64,000 nucleotides of DNA, taken from positions 8,928,001 to 8,992,000 of the forward strand of contig CM060188.1 in assembly GCA_030549335.1 (NCBI GenBank), written 5' to 3'. This document shows, piece by piece, positions 34,930 to 47,527 of this stretch. The stretch's first letter is position 1. The number at the start of each line of letters is the position of its first letter. The notes under the pieces are model-generated. The model did not search any database, was not told where the DNA came from, and saw nothing but the letters and a program-made list of their open reading frames with translations. This stretch comes from Pontederia crassipes (taxonomy: Eukaryota; Streptophyta; Magnoliopsida; Commelinales; Pontederiaceae). The position numbers and the translations under genes were made by a program.

Positions 34930-37561
34930 TTTTCTTGTTGATTATTATATTAATACCAACGTTACAACGTATATTATTGTTTTTTTCTCTAGTCGAATAG
35001 AAAATGTATTATCCTATTAGAATTTTCCTTAGCTATGAATTAGTGATGCCTTCTTGGCTTCTTCTTTCTTTGGCAGCGTAGCGAGATGTCGTTTATCTAG
35101 TAGCGACATGAAAGCCTTCTGCAATCGCAAAAAAAAAAAAAAGAGGCTTTTACTGACTTGCCTTTCCAATCCACATTTTGAAGTTTTCAAAGTCAATTAC
35201 TTGCGGAAGCAGCCGCAGCCGAGCGGCTGACTTTTTTTTTTCCTAATTTTTTACACACACATATATTAGTGTGTGCGTGTTCAAAGTGGTACGTACGTTA
35301 AAAGTAAACATTAAATAAAAAAGTATGATGAAATAATTAGCTCTATAAAATTATTTTTTTTAAAGATGAAAGTGGTCGGCAGAGTGGTTCTTCATGTGTA
35401 GAAACAAATCATCCTATATTCCTCGGATGACTTTTCCATTTTTAAAATAGAATTTTATGTTTTTGTAAAGCTTATATTTATCATAATAGTAAAAACATTA
35501 CGAATTGGCATCAATATTGTATTAATTATTTTTTGGGGTTGCCCAGTCAAAAAATAGGTCTAAGTAGTATATTTCCTACGCATTGTTTATAATTTTAGAA
35601 GGATTTTGAGTGTTTCTAATTATTGATTCCTTTATCAATAATTCAGATCTTAAGGAACCATTAATAAGCGAATACATAACATACATTGGCATGCTTTGGA
35701 GGAATATGACTATTCGAAAGTTGAGCAAATGTGTGCTCGCGCCCATATATATAGAAAAAAAATTCCATTAGCGTGTCAGTGTGTTATAAGTAATTAAGTA
35801 ATTAATATTCTCCAATATTTGATCAAGTAATTTTAATGTTAATTAAATAATATTAGATATACATTGAAGGTGAAAGTACTTCCGTCCGGGTGATTTTTCA
35901 TGAAAGAATGTATCTTTTACTTTTTTAAAAGCATAAAAGTTTCCTGTGTTTTTAAGAAGAAAGAAACCAATCTATGTGATCTAGAGATTTTTTTAATAGG
36001 GGACCCTAATTAAAATAATAATTTAAAAACTAAATATTAAATTGATCACGTTAGATTTTTAAATTTTAAATTGAACTCTAAATTCATTTTTTTATTTAAA
36101 TACATCAAAGTAACATATTATCACATTCTAATTCAAAATATTCTAATTAATTTCAAATTCAAGTTTACTAAGATAGATTAATAATATGATAGTATTCAAA
36201 TTCAACTATATTACAATAATTTAACGTAATAATATTTAATCTGATGAGAATGAGCAAGAAAAAGCAAAATTATGAAATATTATTTGAAAGCATGCCTTAT
36301 AATATCTTTTAAAATATATATCTCGTCCAAGTTTTTAATCCTTTTGAGTTGGTTTTTTTTAATATTGATTAGCTTTTTCGGATGAGTAAATTCTTATTTA
36401 CATCTCTATATATATTATATATGAATTAAATGTGTTTAAAGAATAATGATTTATGTAATATATAATTTGAATTATGCAAGTATTCATTGGATTTGTTGAA
36501 TGTTTTTAGAACTTAAAAGCTGTCTATACTATTATTATTTTAAAAACGTATATTTTATGTCAGATCGATCTTTTGGTTTTCTCCCTTTGATATTTTTCTT
36601 TCCTTACTTTATCTTTTGGAAGTCATTAAAATGAGAATTAATGATATATAATAAATTGATTTAAAAATTATCGGATATGTTGTCGGATAAGGAAAACAGA
36701 AAGAAATTGCATTGCATGGGAGGGATACCTATTGCTCACATATTGACATTTTGTGACATGCGATTAAGCCCTAATTAAATATCCATCTTTTTTCAATGCT
36801 CTTCTAATGTTTTTTTTAGGATAGCAATAGAATATTCCATATATTCTTAATTTAGTGTTCATTAATTAAATCACTCGTTTTTCTTGTTTGGAAAGGAAAT
36901 TTGCTAGTAACTGAATAAATTTACTAGTAGATTTATAGAAAAAAAAATTTATGTATATTTTCCACATGGCGAGTCACATAAGGAAAAAGAACAAGACATC
37001 AAACTTTTATGTCTCATTTCTTAAACAAACACAAGAATAGTGTGTTTAGAATGTTGTTTTTCCTTTTTTTATCTATGTAACAATATTTTTTATGTTTATG
37101 TCTACGGTTTGTATTTTTTTTTCCCTAACCTTCTTTCTTCTAACGCCATTCCAATTATTTTTTTTTCACATCTAACATATCTTAATTTTTAAACTGATTT
37201 GATATTTAAATCCTTTCGTTCAAAATTGTATTAAGTTGCTTTTTGAATATTTATGAAATATCAAGTTCACCTTTACATGGGTACATTTATTAAAGAATAA
37301 TATTTTAATAATGTTGAAAGTCACATTGTTATTTTCACAATTATTTGCATCTTAAATAAGTAGGGTAAATTTGATATTTCAATTTTATCATAAAAATAAT
37401 TTAACAGAATTTAGGATGGAAGTTAACAAAAGGAACCTAAATGTTAACTTAATAAATTTAGAAATGTTTTATTATATTTTATGTGTAAATGCGTAGTTGT
37501 TTATTTGATTAATTAAAATTATTATATATGTAAATATATGCTTATATGCATAGTTCATTTG

Positions 37562-37562
<1 letters not shown>
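34930..37562. other. AT-rich intergenic spacer
   Basis: No gene, RNA or bounded element recognised across about 2.6 kb; only A/T-rich low-complexity sequence and short frames. Confidence 0.45.

Positions 37563-37633
<71 letters not shown>
37563..37633. repeat. Compound (TA)n(GA)n microsatellite
   Basis: About 24 TA units run directly into about 11 GA units. Confidence 0.95.
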
Positions 37634-37634
<1 letters not shown>

Positions 37635-37639
37635 ACAAT

Positions 37640-39034
37640 ATCAATCTTGATCATACATTACTTACATAAAAAATTGTAAATAAAATATGCTTCGTGAATT
37701 TTACTTGTTACTCGAAAGAGATATAAAAATAAAATTCACATTGTCAATAATGCCTTGAAACATTGTCTTCAATTACAATTAAGACAAATTACGATTGACA
37801 CTCTGTAATTGAATTCTGATTGTAATTTGAAATTGATTTAATTCTAAACAATGACATAGGTGTCATATTTCAAAGGAAATAATATAAAGTTCCAATCAAA
37901 TCCAAATTTCACTTATTTGTAAAGAGAATACCTATATAAATTTTTATGGCTTAGGATAATTATAATTCTTTACTTAATTTTTCTTATGCTTTATGCATAA
38001 TTTCTGTCCAGCCAAATTTTCCACACATCAATCTCTAATTTAGATCTCAAGAAAAGTCTAAAGTCCGTCTTAAAATTATCCTTTAGCGGATTAGGAACGA
38101 TTTGGAGTGAAAAAATTTGTAGCAAATTGTCATTTATTTTTATAGCAGTGACGTACATAAATCACGTATAGGCAAATTATGCTTTTATGGATGCACCATG
38201 AGGAGGGCATTTGATAGCAGAATAAAAGGTGCGATAAAAATTATTCACTTTATTTCAACGAATAGTCACTTTATTTCTTAAAAAATTGGATTAACTAATT
38301 TGATCCTTACTTATTCCACTGACGAGCCAAACAACCCTTGTCGGCTTCGTGTTTATTCTCAAGTTTTTTATCTTTTATTTTATTTTCTTTTGAGGTATGA
38401 AAATTAAGAAAGAGGCGCCCTTCAAAGTTCAAACACGTTTACTTTTGAACGTTTACTTTTCTTTAGGGTCAAACTTAAACTTCTGTCCTTGACATTTGAC
38501 CTCAACAAATTATTTCAACATTCCTTTTTCTTGTAAAAAGTTAAGGGATAGGTAACCCAATTATATAAAGAAAGGAATGAAGGGTTTAAAAAGTCTCTTA
38601 AGGGTTTCACACTACGTTTTTCCTTAAATATTTAGAGGAATGGCTTTTCTTCTCTTCATTTTTGTTTTCCATTTCTAATGCATTTGATATCTCCAATAAA
38701 CCCCCTTGTTCATTCCATTGCCTTAAACATTAACTAGAAATTTAGATTGATTAACTTTTAAAAAGATCGCCACATGCTGATAAGAAATGTTGTGTCCAAA
38801 AAAAAAAAAGAAAAAAGGAGAGAATATTACCAAGCCTATTTCTCTGTAAACATCCTTCATCGAGATGTTGAACTCGGTTGTTGTCCTTCAGTCCTTGTAA
38901 TCAAATAAAAAAATTGTACATCAAAGTCATAAAAAGTTTATATATATGCTATGCAAATATATTTATAAAATAATTATATAGATCGATAAATTTACCCTTT
39001 TGGGATTCATAAGTGTAAATAGTTATACGTTCTT
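37640..39034. other. AT-rich intergenic spacer
   Basis: Nothing supported; low GC and short frames only. Confidence 0.45.
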
Positions 39035-39037
39035 AAA

Positions 39038-40154
39038 CACTACAAAAAATATGAAAAGTACTGACGATTTTGACCGTTTGTAATTTTTCGAAAATCGTCA
39101 TTTTCGACTATTTTTTCGACGGAATCGATTCGTCCGAAAAATGGTCGTCGTAACCAATTATTGACGGTCGGAAAAAAATGTCGAAAATTTTGACGAAACC
39201 GTCGAAACTTCGGCGATCACGACCGCCGAAACTTTCGACGGTCGCGACGACCGCCGCAAATATCGGCGGTAGCAACCATCGTAAATTTCGGCGGTCGTTC
39301 AAAAAATGGTCGTCACGAATTAATTTTTGACGGTCGAAAAAAAATGTCGAAAATTTCGACAGAAGTCCGACGGTCACGACCGCCGATATTAGCAGCGGTC
39401 GACGAAATCGTCGAAACTTCGACGATCGCGACCGCCGAAACTTTCGACGGTCACAACGACCGCCACAAATATCGGCGGTAACAATCGCCAAAAATTATAT
39501 ATATATATATTATATATAGATGGAAAGATGAGAAAGCGGAAAACGAAAAAAAATGAGATAATAAAATTTTAATTACCGACGGTCAGAATCGTCGAAAAAG
39601 TAAATATTAATTATTTTTAAAGTTACCGACGGTTGTGACCGTCGAAAATTATTTAATTATAAAAATAAATACCATATTTAGTTATATATCATATTTATTT
39701 TTTATTATACTAACGGTTTGAACTGCTACTAATTATTACCGATGGTCGAAACCGTCAGAAATTACGACAGTTTGGACTGTCGCTAATTATATTAATAAAA
39801 TACTTCTTATATTATATTACTTTTCATTTATCGACGGACGGAATTATCAGAAATTGTGACGGTTTAAATTATTGCTAATTATATTAATAAAATACTCCTT
39901 ATATTATATTATTTTACATTTCCTGACGGTCACGATCGTCAGAAATTATGGCAGATAAATATCCATAAAAAATATCGACGTTCCTACTCGTCGAAAAATA
40001 AAATAATAAATTATATAATTTATTATTTTCATTTCCGACGGTTATAAGTGTCGAAAATTCCGACGAAAATTTTCGTCGTAAAATCCGTCGTAAATTGCTA
40101 CAGAGTTCTATCCATCGAAAATTACCCGTCGGAAAATGATAATTTTTTATAGTG
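39038..40154. mobile_element. CACTA-derived MITE, 1.12 kb
   Basis: The left end is CACTACAAAAAATATGAAAA and the right end, reverse complemented, is CACTATAAAAAATTATC. Subterminal GACGGTC/GACCGTCG motifs in both orientations fill the first 450 bp and the last 550 bp. The flanking triplets are AAA (39035-39037) and AAT (40155-40157), so the 3-bp duplication is imperfect. The motif set is close to that of the 2804-5634 element. There is no transposase; the 127-residue minus frame across the left arm is made of the repeats. Confidence 0.75.
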
Positions 40155-40159
40155 AATGA

Positions 40160-42607
40160 ATAATGCAATAACTAAAAGTAATTTTTAATTATCATTGTTG
40201 TTTTGATAAACACATCGACTTGGAATTCTCATACCAACTTGAGAAGTTGATTATTTCTGCCCCATGCACAGCAGCCAAATGCTAATAAGTAATAATGTGA
40301 AGCGTTCCACATTGACGGCAAAGTTATCAGCCAAAAACTCTACATGACCAAAGCAATTAGCGAGACTTCTCTTTCCAATTTTACACGCATTTAATTTCTT
40401 AATACATCAATATATCATATTTTCCTTGAATAAAAAAACATTTTTTATTATTAAAATACAAACGTTCTTATATTCAAATGTTACGAAAACTGAGAACAAT
40501 AAGAACACACACATAAGAACACAAAATTTACGAAGTTCACCTTAAACTAAATTACTTCCTCAAGACAGTTTTCTTTGTTATAAATTATTGATGATTATAA
40601 GAATAAAAAATAACTCAACCATTATAAATTTTATATAAAGAATTGTAATACATAATAGGAAACAAAAAATTTAAAATTGTTTAACAAGACCCTATAAGTT
40701 GGGCGTTCATCATCCCCATTGTTTAAACGTCATATTTATATAGGGTTACAATTGGATTAACATTCACGACATTATCAACAACAAAAGTTTTACAATATGA
40801 GAGAACCATAAAGATGATAAAGTTGTGGGAGTATTTCTGATATTTAAATGAAAATTTTTAATAAAAATTAATTACTTAAAGTTTAATTAATTAGATCATA
40901 AAAAATTATCAAAGAGAATAAGGTTTATGCTATAAATTATTAGCTTAAATCCAATAAGATAGCTTTGCATTTATGAACTAATTAATCCATGTTATATATT
41001 TACAAAGCATATTTATTCGATATGATAAGATAATCAATGAAGTTAACTCTTTTTTGTTCCTTCTAATGTCTTATGTTTTATTGTGCCTTATCTAATTTGA
41101 TAGATCATTAAATCAAACGTCATTTTTTTTGCAAACGAATAAGTCAATAAGTAGTCCCAAAAATAGCTAGATATTAATGCATAAAGATCTCTCACGGATA
41201 AGTTTCCCCTTAATGTTTAGGGTATTAATGCTCTTAAAAGCAATTATATGCTTATTTATTATTTCTTTATTACCGAAATAGGGGTCAATCGATTTAAATG
41301 GTAGAGACTTGGATTTGGATGAATTAAAGATAGTTGAGATAATCAAATAAAAAGAATTCAAAGGGAAGAAAACTAAAAAAAGAGGAGTTCTGATGGGGCC
41401 TCATGTTGGGTCTCATGTAATATCATCGGGTAGATAATAGATGGGCTTTTGTATCATATATATTAATGACCCACATATATGATACGCCTTGTGTAGTATT
41501 TATTTCAAATTAAAAATGTTATTTCAAATTCAGGACGCATCTTTAAAATTATTTCCATACCTCTTTCTAGTTCGGAATTTGGTTCTAAATAAAATCCTAT
41601 AGACTAAAGACATAAACAAAACTTGAAATAAGAATTTTTATTTTGGTGAAGAGAATATGCAGTAGATGAAGATTCGACATTAATTAAGCTTCACTATATA
41701 CTCTAACTCAAAGTCTCAATCAATGATGATTTTTTTTTTCATGGAAAATAGTATGAATGGCTTGTGCTGGTACAGCACGTCCGATTAAGAAATCCTCCAT
41801 AAGTAATAGATATGTATGATGACTTGGTGTTTCATCTAATCAAAATAGGTTATTAATTAAGCAACGGCGATTGGCTCAATTAGTATCAAGTGATTAGTTC
41901 GGAGTCTTAAAATCATCACATTAGTTATAAAATAAACTATTACTATTTTATCTTTTTCGATTTCGGACGCTAAGCATCGAATACTAAAAATCTCGTCGAC
42001 TCGGATCAACATCTAAAAAATAGGCCATTGATTTTTTAGCTAATAATATTTTTACTGTAAAATATGAATCTCAATTTAAATTAATATAAAGAAATCTAAG
42101 TTTCGTTTTTTAAAATTGATTTATTAAAGACTTCAATTTTTCATGCATTCTTAGAGTTTAATTAAACATTTAATCCAAGATTATAAGTCATGACTAAAGA
42201 GCACAACTATTTTCTATCCATAACATCTTGTTATGCGTAAGCTATAACGCAAGTAATAATTAGCTAATACATTTTCTTTCTTTAAAACTCAATGACCAAA
42301 TATAACAAAATTAACTTATTTTTAATCATATACTTGAGTCTTTTTTTAAAAAAAAAATCTTTCTGGTTCCTACTCAATCTCAATGCCCACTCTTAAATAG
42401 AAACTACTATCAACCAAGATCTTTTCTTATTGTCCCAAGAGTATTAATATTAAAAAAAACTTGAGCGATTAATATTATCAAGTACCAACCTGAATTGAGT
42501 GTTTTTTATGTTCCTAATTCAAAATGAACCTGTCATTCCCTTCCTAATAGAGGTATCCATAAAAAATATCGAGCAAGATTTTTTTGGTTTGCCTTTATTT
42601 CAATTCC
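40160..42607. other. AT-rich intergenic spacer
   Basis: No coding sequence or bounded element recognised. Confidence 0.45.
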
Positions 42608-42612
42608 TAAAA

Positions 42613-44942
42613 TGTAACACCCGGCTCATATCTCTCTCTTTTCAAAATTAAAATTCCAAAAAAAAAGGACGAGAGAATCGGTCATCCCAGGATCGATCCC
42701 CTTTTCCTCCCTCACCCCCACTCCCCCACGACTCTCTCTCAAGACAGAGTGCAGCAGAGGGTATAAGGAGGGGAGTGAGGTGGACTCCCACACCTTTCCA
42801 CTCCCCTCAGAGCCGTCTCCTTCTCCTTTCATCTTCTTCTTCTTCGGCAACCGGTGAAGGAGCAAGCGAACAACGATCGGCAAACTGCGAGTACAAAGGA
42901 CGAGATTATCTGACAATCCAGCATGCAATGGCACTTCCTCGTCATGTACGTAGAACAACCGCACTCTCCTCGTCGGACAAGGACAACCGGTGGTGGAGAA
43001 ATCAGCGAACAAACCTCCGACGAACTCCCAGCGACGAACAGAGGTACCATAGACGTAAAATCTCCTAGACGATAAAATGTATATCATTAGTCGTGCATTT
43101 TGACTTCATTATGACTTGGATATCCTTAGCGACATTTTTCATATTAAGCTAGTCGGAATCCGATGACCGGAGGTCGGGAGAAAATAAGGAACAAGACTGG
43201 CGTCCCTATTTTAACCAGGGTATTGGTCGATCGGTTCTGCGAGAACGGTTGACCGATCCATACAGAGTAATAGCCGCATTATCGATCGACTGATTCGACT
43301 TGATCGGTCGACCGATCCGGCAAGAGGCCGCCAAGGCCATTCGCACAAGCTCAGTCGATCGATTCTAGAGAAACGATCATCTGATCCCACGACGTGCCGC
43401 CGGCCGACCGATTCAAAGCAAACGATCGACTGGCTCATCGCGAAGGAGTAATCGACCGAACATATGATCGGTCGACCGGTCCACCTGGAGCGGTCGACCG
43501 GTCCAACAATAATGGTCGCCGGTCCTCTAGGAACGGTCGATCGATTCATAGAAGAAGAATCATTAATTTTGATGTAAAATGGCTGAAATGCCCCTTGAAT
43601 GGTCAGAACTTTTAGAATCAGGCCTAAACCTTGGACTGGTCCACCTGAGACCATGTCCAATACATCAAAGCAAGTAACGGACTTTTCGTCCGCAGAAAGG
43701 GAGATCAGACTTTACCCCTTCTCTGAACTATGATTCCAAACTCCACACATGTTAAAGAAATAAGTAAAGTAAAAATGACATAATGGGATAGCTATGTGTC
43801 GCCCAGGATATATATCAAGATATGGTATAGTGAGGGGCGGATAACTGTACTGAGGAGATAGTGCACCTACTAATATTAACTATCACTATACCTGGACCAC
43901 CGACTCTCTCTCATCTGTGTTCCGAATAAGAGTGACGTATTGACGCACTCTTCCTCCATACGAGCAATATATGGATTATAATGTGTAGTGCCAGAAGGAC
44001 AAGTAGCTCAGTTGAGGAGACAGTGAACCTACTATTCTTGGGGTGCAAGTCCTCTCCCACCTGTATTTCGAAGGGGGTATGCCATAGCATACACCTTTCC
44101 TTTTATGAGCATCCTGACAATATATGGTATAGAGACACATCTAGCTTCCCACTTAATTAAGTCGAGCTCGCATAGGATAACGAATCTCAAGGACATCGTA
44201 ATAATGTAAAAGACGTAGTACCACACAGAGCATAACAAAGTATGATAATGTATAACAGAGCAAAGTACAAAATAGAGTAAGGTATAGCAAAGTATGGTAC
44301 AATACAAGGTATTGTTAAAGTAAAGAATAAAGTACAGATATACATATGTATGATTCATAGCCTACACAGATCAAAGTATTAAAATCAGTGATTAAAGTAA
44401 ATATTCAATTGATTCTCTTTTATCAATATTGACCTTAATCAAATTATCATTTTATTGTTTATGTATCTATGTGTACTGGACGTTAGCTCAAGGACATTTC
44501 ATGCCCCTGAATTGAGATTTTACAGGTGAAAATCATGTTTAGGAAGGAGATGTATGATGCATAGCTCGAGAATAGCAGCACATAACTTACAAAAAAACCC
44601 ACAAGCTTTTCGCCTTTTTATTTTTGCATTTGAATTATCAGAATTCATATTCCAAAGATATTGAATATTTTCCTCTTTTAATCTTGCACATGTGAATATT
44701 TCCTTGAATTATTTGAATCATTTAAATTTCTCTTTTTCTTTAACTATTTCATTGAATGTGACATTTTTTTAATTTTCCAATAATATTTCTTCTGCAAACT
44801 CCTTCGTTCATTTGTCTCTCTATTATTTTCATTGTCACATATTTTTGATTGATCAAGATAAAAAAAAGTAGTAGACAGTGTAGCGATTCCTTGATCAATT
44901 TGACTGCTAACGTAATAAAAGGCTGATTTTGAGAGCGTTACA
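42613..44942 (+). mobile_element. Solo LTR, Ty3/gypsy-type, 2.33 kb
   Basis: It begins TGTAACACCCGG and ends GAGCGTTACA, that is TG...CA with the TGTAACA/TGTTACA-type ends of chromovirus-like Ty3/gypsy LTRs. A perfect 5-bp duplication TAAAA (42608-42612, 44943-44947) flanks it, and no internal domain follows, so it is a solo LTR left by recombination. A TATA-like TATAAG lies at 42762. A block at 43215-43545 holds many copies of a GATCGGTCGACCGAT-type motif. A related but diverged LTR covers about 54740-57890. Frames inside are not genes. Confidence 0.85.
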
Positions 44943-44949
44943 TAAAATC

Positions 44950-47520
44950 TTAATGCATCTATCTTATCACATTTTGTCATTTAGTTCATATTAGATTATA
45001 AAAATTGAGAATGTTAAAAGTATATCATCCTATAAAAATATTATGATACCTGATACAGACATCAAAATTCTTCCCCCGCCATATTTGTTTTTGTGATTAA
45101 TAATTTTATTCATATATATACTTCTTATTTGACGAAGACAAATTTTGTATTTGAGGTAGAAAAAAATTATTGCACACATCCTTATTTGATATCAGACCAC
45201 AAATAATTATTACTTATCTCAAAATTGTATTTGTTTAACATTTATCACTCCATGTTTGACTTTATGCGAGTAAGTATTTTAAAAGCTAGACCAAGATAAA
45301 CATGGATTCACCGAACAATGATTTATTTATATAAATTAATCGAAATCACATTAGAATATATATATGACCATGATCACATTTTTTAAGAATAGTAATTATA
45401 TATTTCAATTCATAAGAAATTATTAAAAATATTATGAATAATGTTATAAATGAAACAAGTATTATACTTAAAATAATTAAACATTTTGAATCAACCTGGA
45501 TAATGCACTATTTAACATCACGCGAATTGAGTTATCGGCATCGTTTCCTAAATATCGAAGGCTGATTATCTAAAAAAATATTTGAACATTTTTTTAATTA
45601 ATTTACTAATATAAAATGATAAAAAAATATTTGATTGAAAAGTAACTATAAAAATGTTGATATATGGAACTTCATCGGGTGATGTCCTGTTTAAGAATAA
45701 CTTTTGTAAGAATAATAGAGTAGAACGTACGTTTTTATTCTTGTAGTTGTATAGTATTTCAATTAAAGTAAATAAATTATTAAATATTTTTTTAAGGATG
45801 CAAGCATAATTTTTTATTCATTATAAAAGTTTATATCTATTACAAAATATCTTATAATCTTGTCCTGATCAAGTTTCTAGTTGCAATTAGTATCAACATA
45901 ACACTTTTCTCCCAAAATGTTATTAAAAAATAAATAAAGACTAGAACAGTGTTATTCTACCTATGAGTAAGAATAATATATTCGATTGTTGGTACTATAA
46001 TTTTTTAGGTGGTTCTAAAGTCAACTTAATTTTATTCTTAACAATATTTGATATTATGTCTAGAATAATGGATTACTCCTCAACTTATTCATTTGCCAAA
46101 CATTCCCAGCCCATACTCAAGTGACAAATTTTGAATATATTTCAATGAATGATTAAAATAGGTTTAAATACGATCATGATCAATGTTAGTTATGATTAAT
46201 ATTTTAATCATGTGTCAAGTTAATAAATTAACTATAATTTATATCTACGTTATATTAAAAATGAAATAATATCCAAGGAGGATCTGATGCCATTTGGCAA
46301 ATGCAGAACGGCCATATACCATTAAAAAATAAAAATTAATTTATGACATGTTGATTGGCCTTAATTAGATCATTACAAAATAATATTAATTATACAATTT
46401 TACAATATACTAAAGATAGTTATATAAGAACTACATAATTTATTAATTAACACGATATTTCAAAATAATTTTTAATAATTCGTTCATTATTTCCATTTTA
46501 TAAAATTGGTTTTTAATCATAGATAAGATTTAAGGAAGATTGGTTTGTGCCATATGATATGATGATTATGATGTTGATGATAATAATAATATATTGTCAT
46601 TATAATTTTTGGGTTTATATAACAAAATTTATTTACCCTAAAAAGTTACAGAAAATTTTAAAAATATGATTAATCTATATATATTCGTAATCCTAATCTG
46701 AATCAAAGTTAAACAAGAAACAAAGACAAATATAACGAAAGATAACAAGTTCATATATTTTTTATTCATCGTATAATGATTAATATATTATTTATTATTT
46801 ATTTTAAATTTATCTATGATTTCATAATTTTAATTAATAATAAAAATTATCATTTAATAGACATTTCAAAACAAAGAATTCCAACCCAAAATCAAACTTA
46901 AATAATAAAGAAAATAAGAAGGCAATGAATAAAGATAAAATGCAATATAATCAATATACATTGGATTATATTTACATCATTTTTCGTTAAAATATAATTA
47001 TTTAGTTACTGTATAAATATAAAAATTTAATTAAAATATAATTATATATTTACAAACGTGCAATTTATCTTTATATCATTCTTGTGCCAGGTAATATACT
47101 AGTTTTTACTACGGAATTATATACGCAAAAATACAAAATAGGAAAGAAAATACAATTAAATATTTTAAATTAAAACGTTAGTATTCATAGTGTAAGATGA
47201 TTCATAATTTTAAATTGATATGTAATGGTAAATAAATTATGTATTAAATGAAACATGTTAACTTATTGTGTACTTTTATTCTTATTTTGTGCTCGATTCG
47301 ATTTGTGTGTATTCCACTACGACGTCGTATTTGTAAGAAACCACTCACCGCCTCTCAAGGCTTTCTCATGCTTGATTCTGGCTCGGTGTCGCGATATCAT
47401 TCGGTTCACGCGGTCGTGTTAAAAAGTAACTACTTTTCCCAAAATCTCCCCGCAATATCCCAAAATTGCGTCCAAATCCCTCGCCTCGCCTCTGCCGCCG
47501 CCACCGCCACCGCTGCCCCT
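44950..47520. other. AT-rich spacer upstream of the Sel1-repeat gene
   Basis: It contains a single diverged copy (about 45494-45600: ACATCACGCGAATTGAG, TATCGGCATCG) of the repeat tandemly duplicated at 24355-24775. Nothing else was recognised until GC rises at about 47330, just before the gene. Confidence 0.5.
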
Positions 47521-47527
47521 CCCTTGT

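Noticed and set aside
42626..43660. Frames of 97-153 residues in the solo LTR
   Set aside because: They lie wholly within an LTR and show no Gag or Pol motif.
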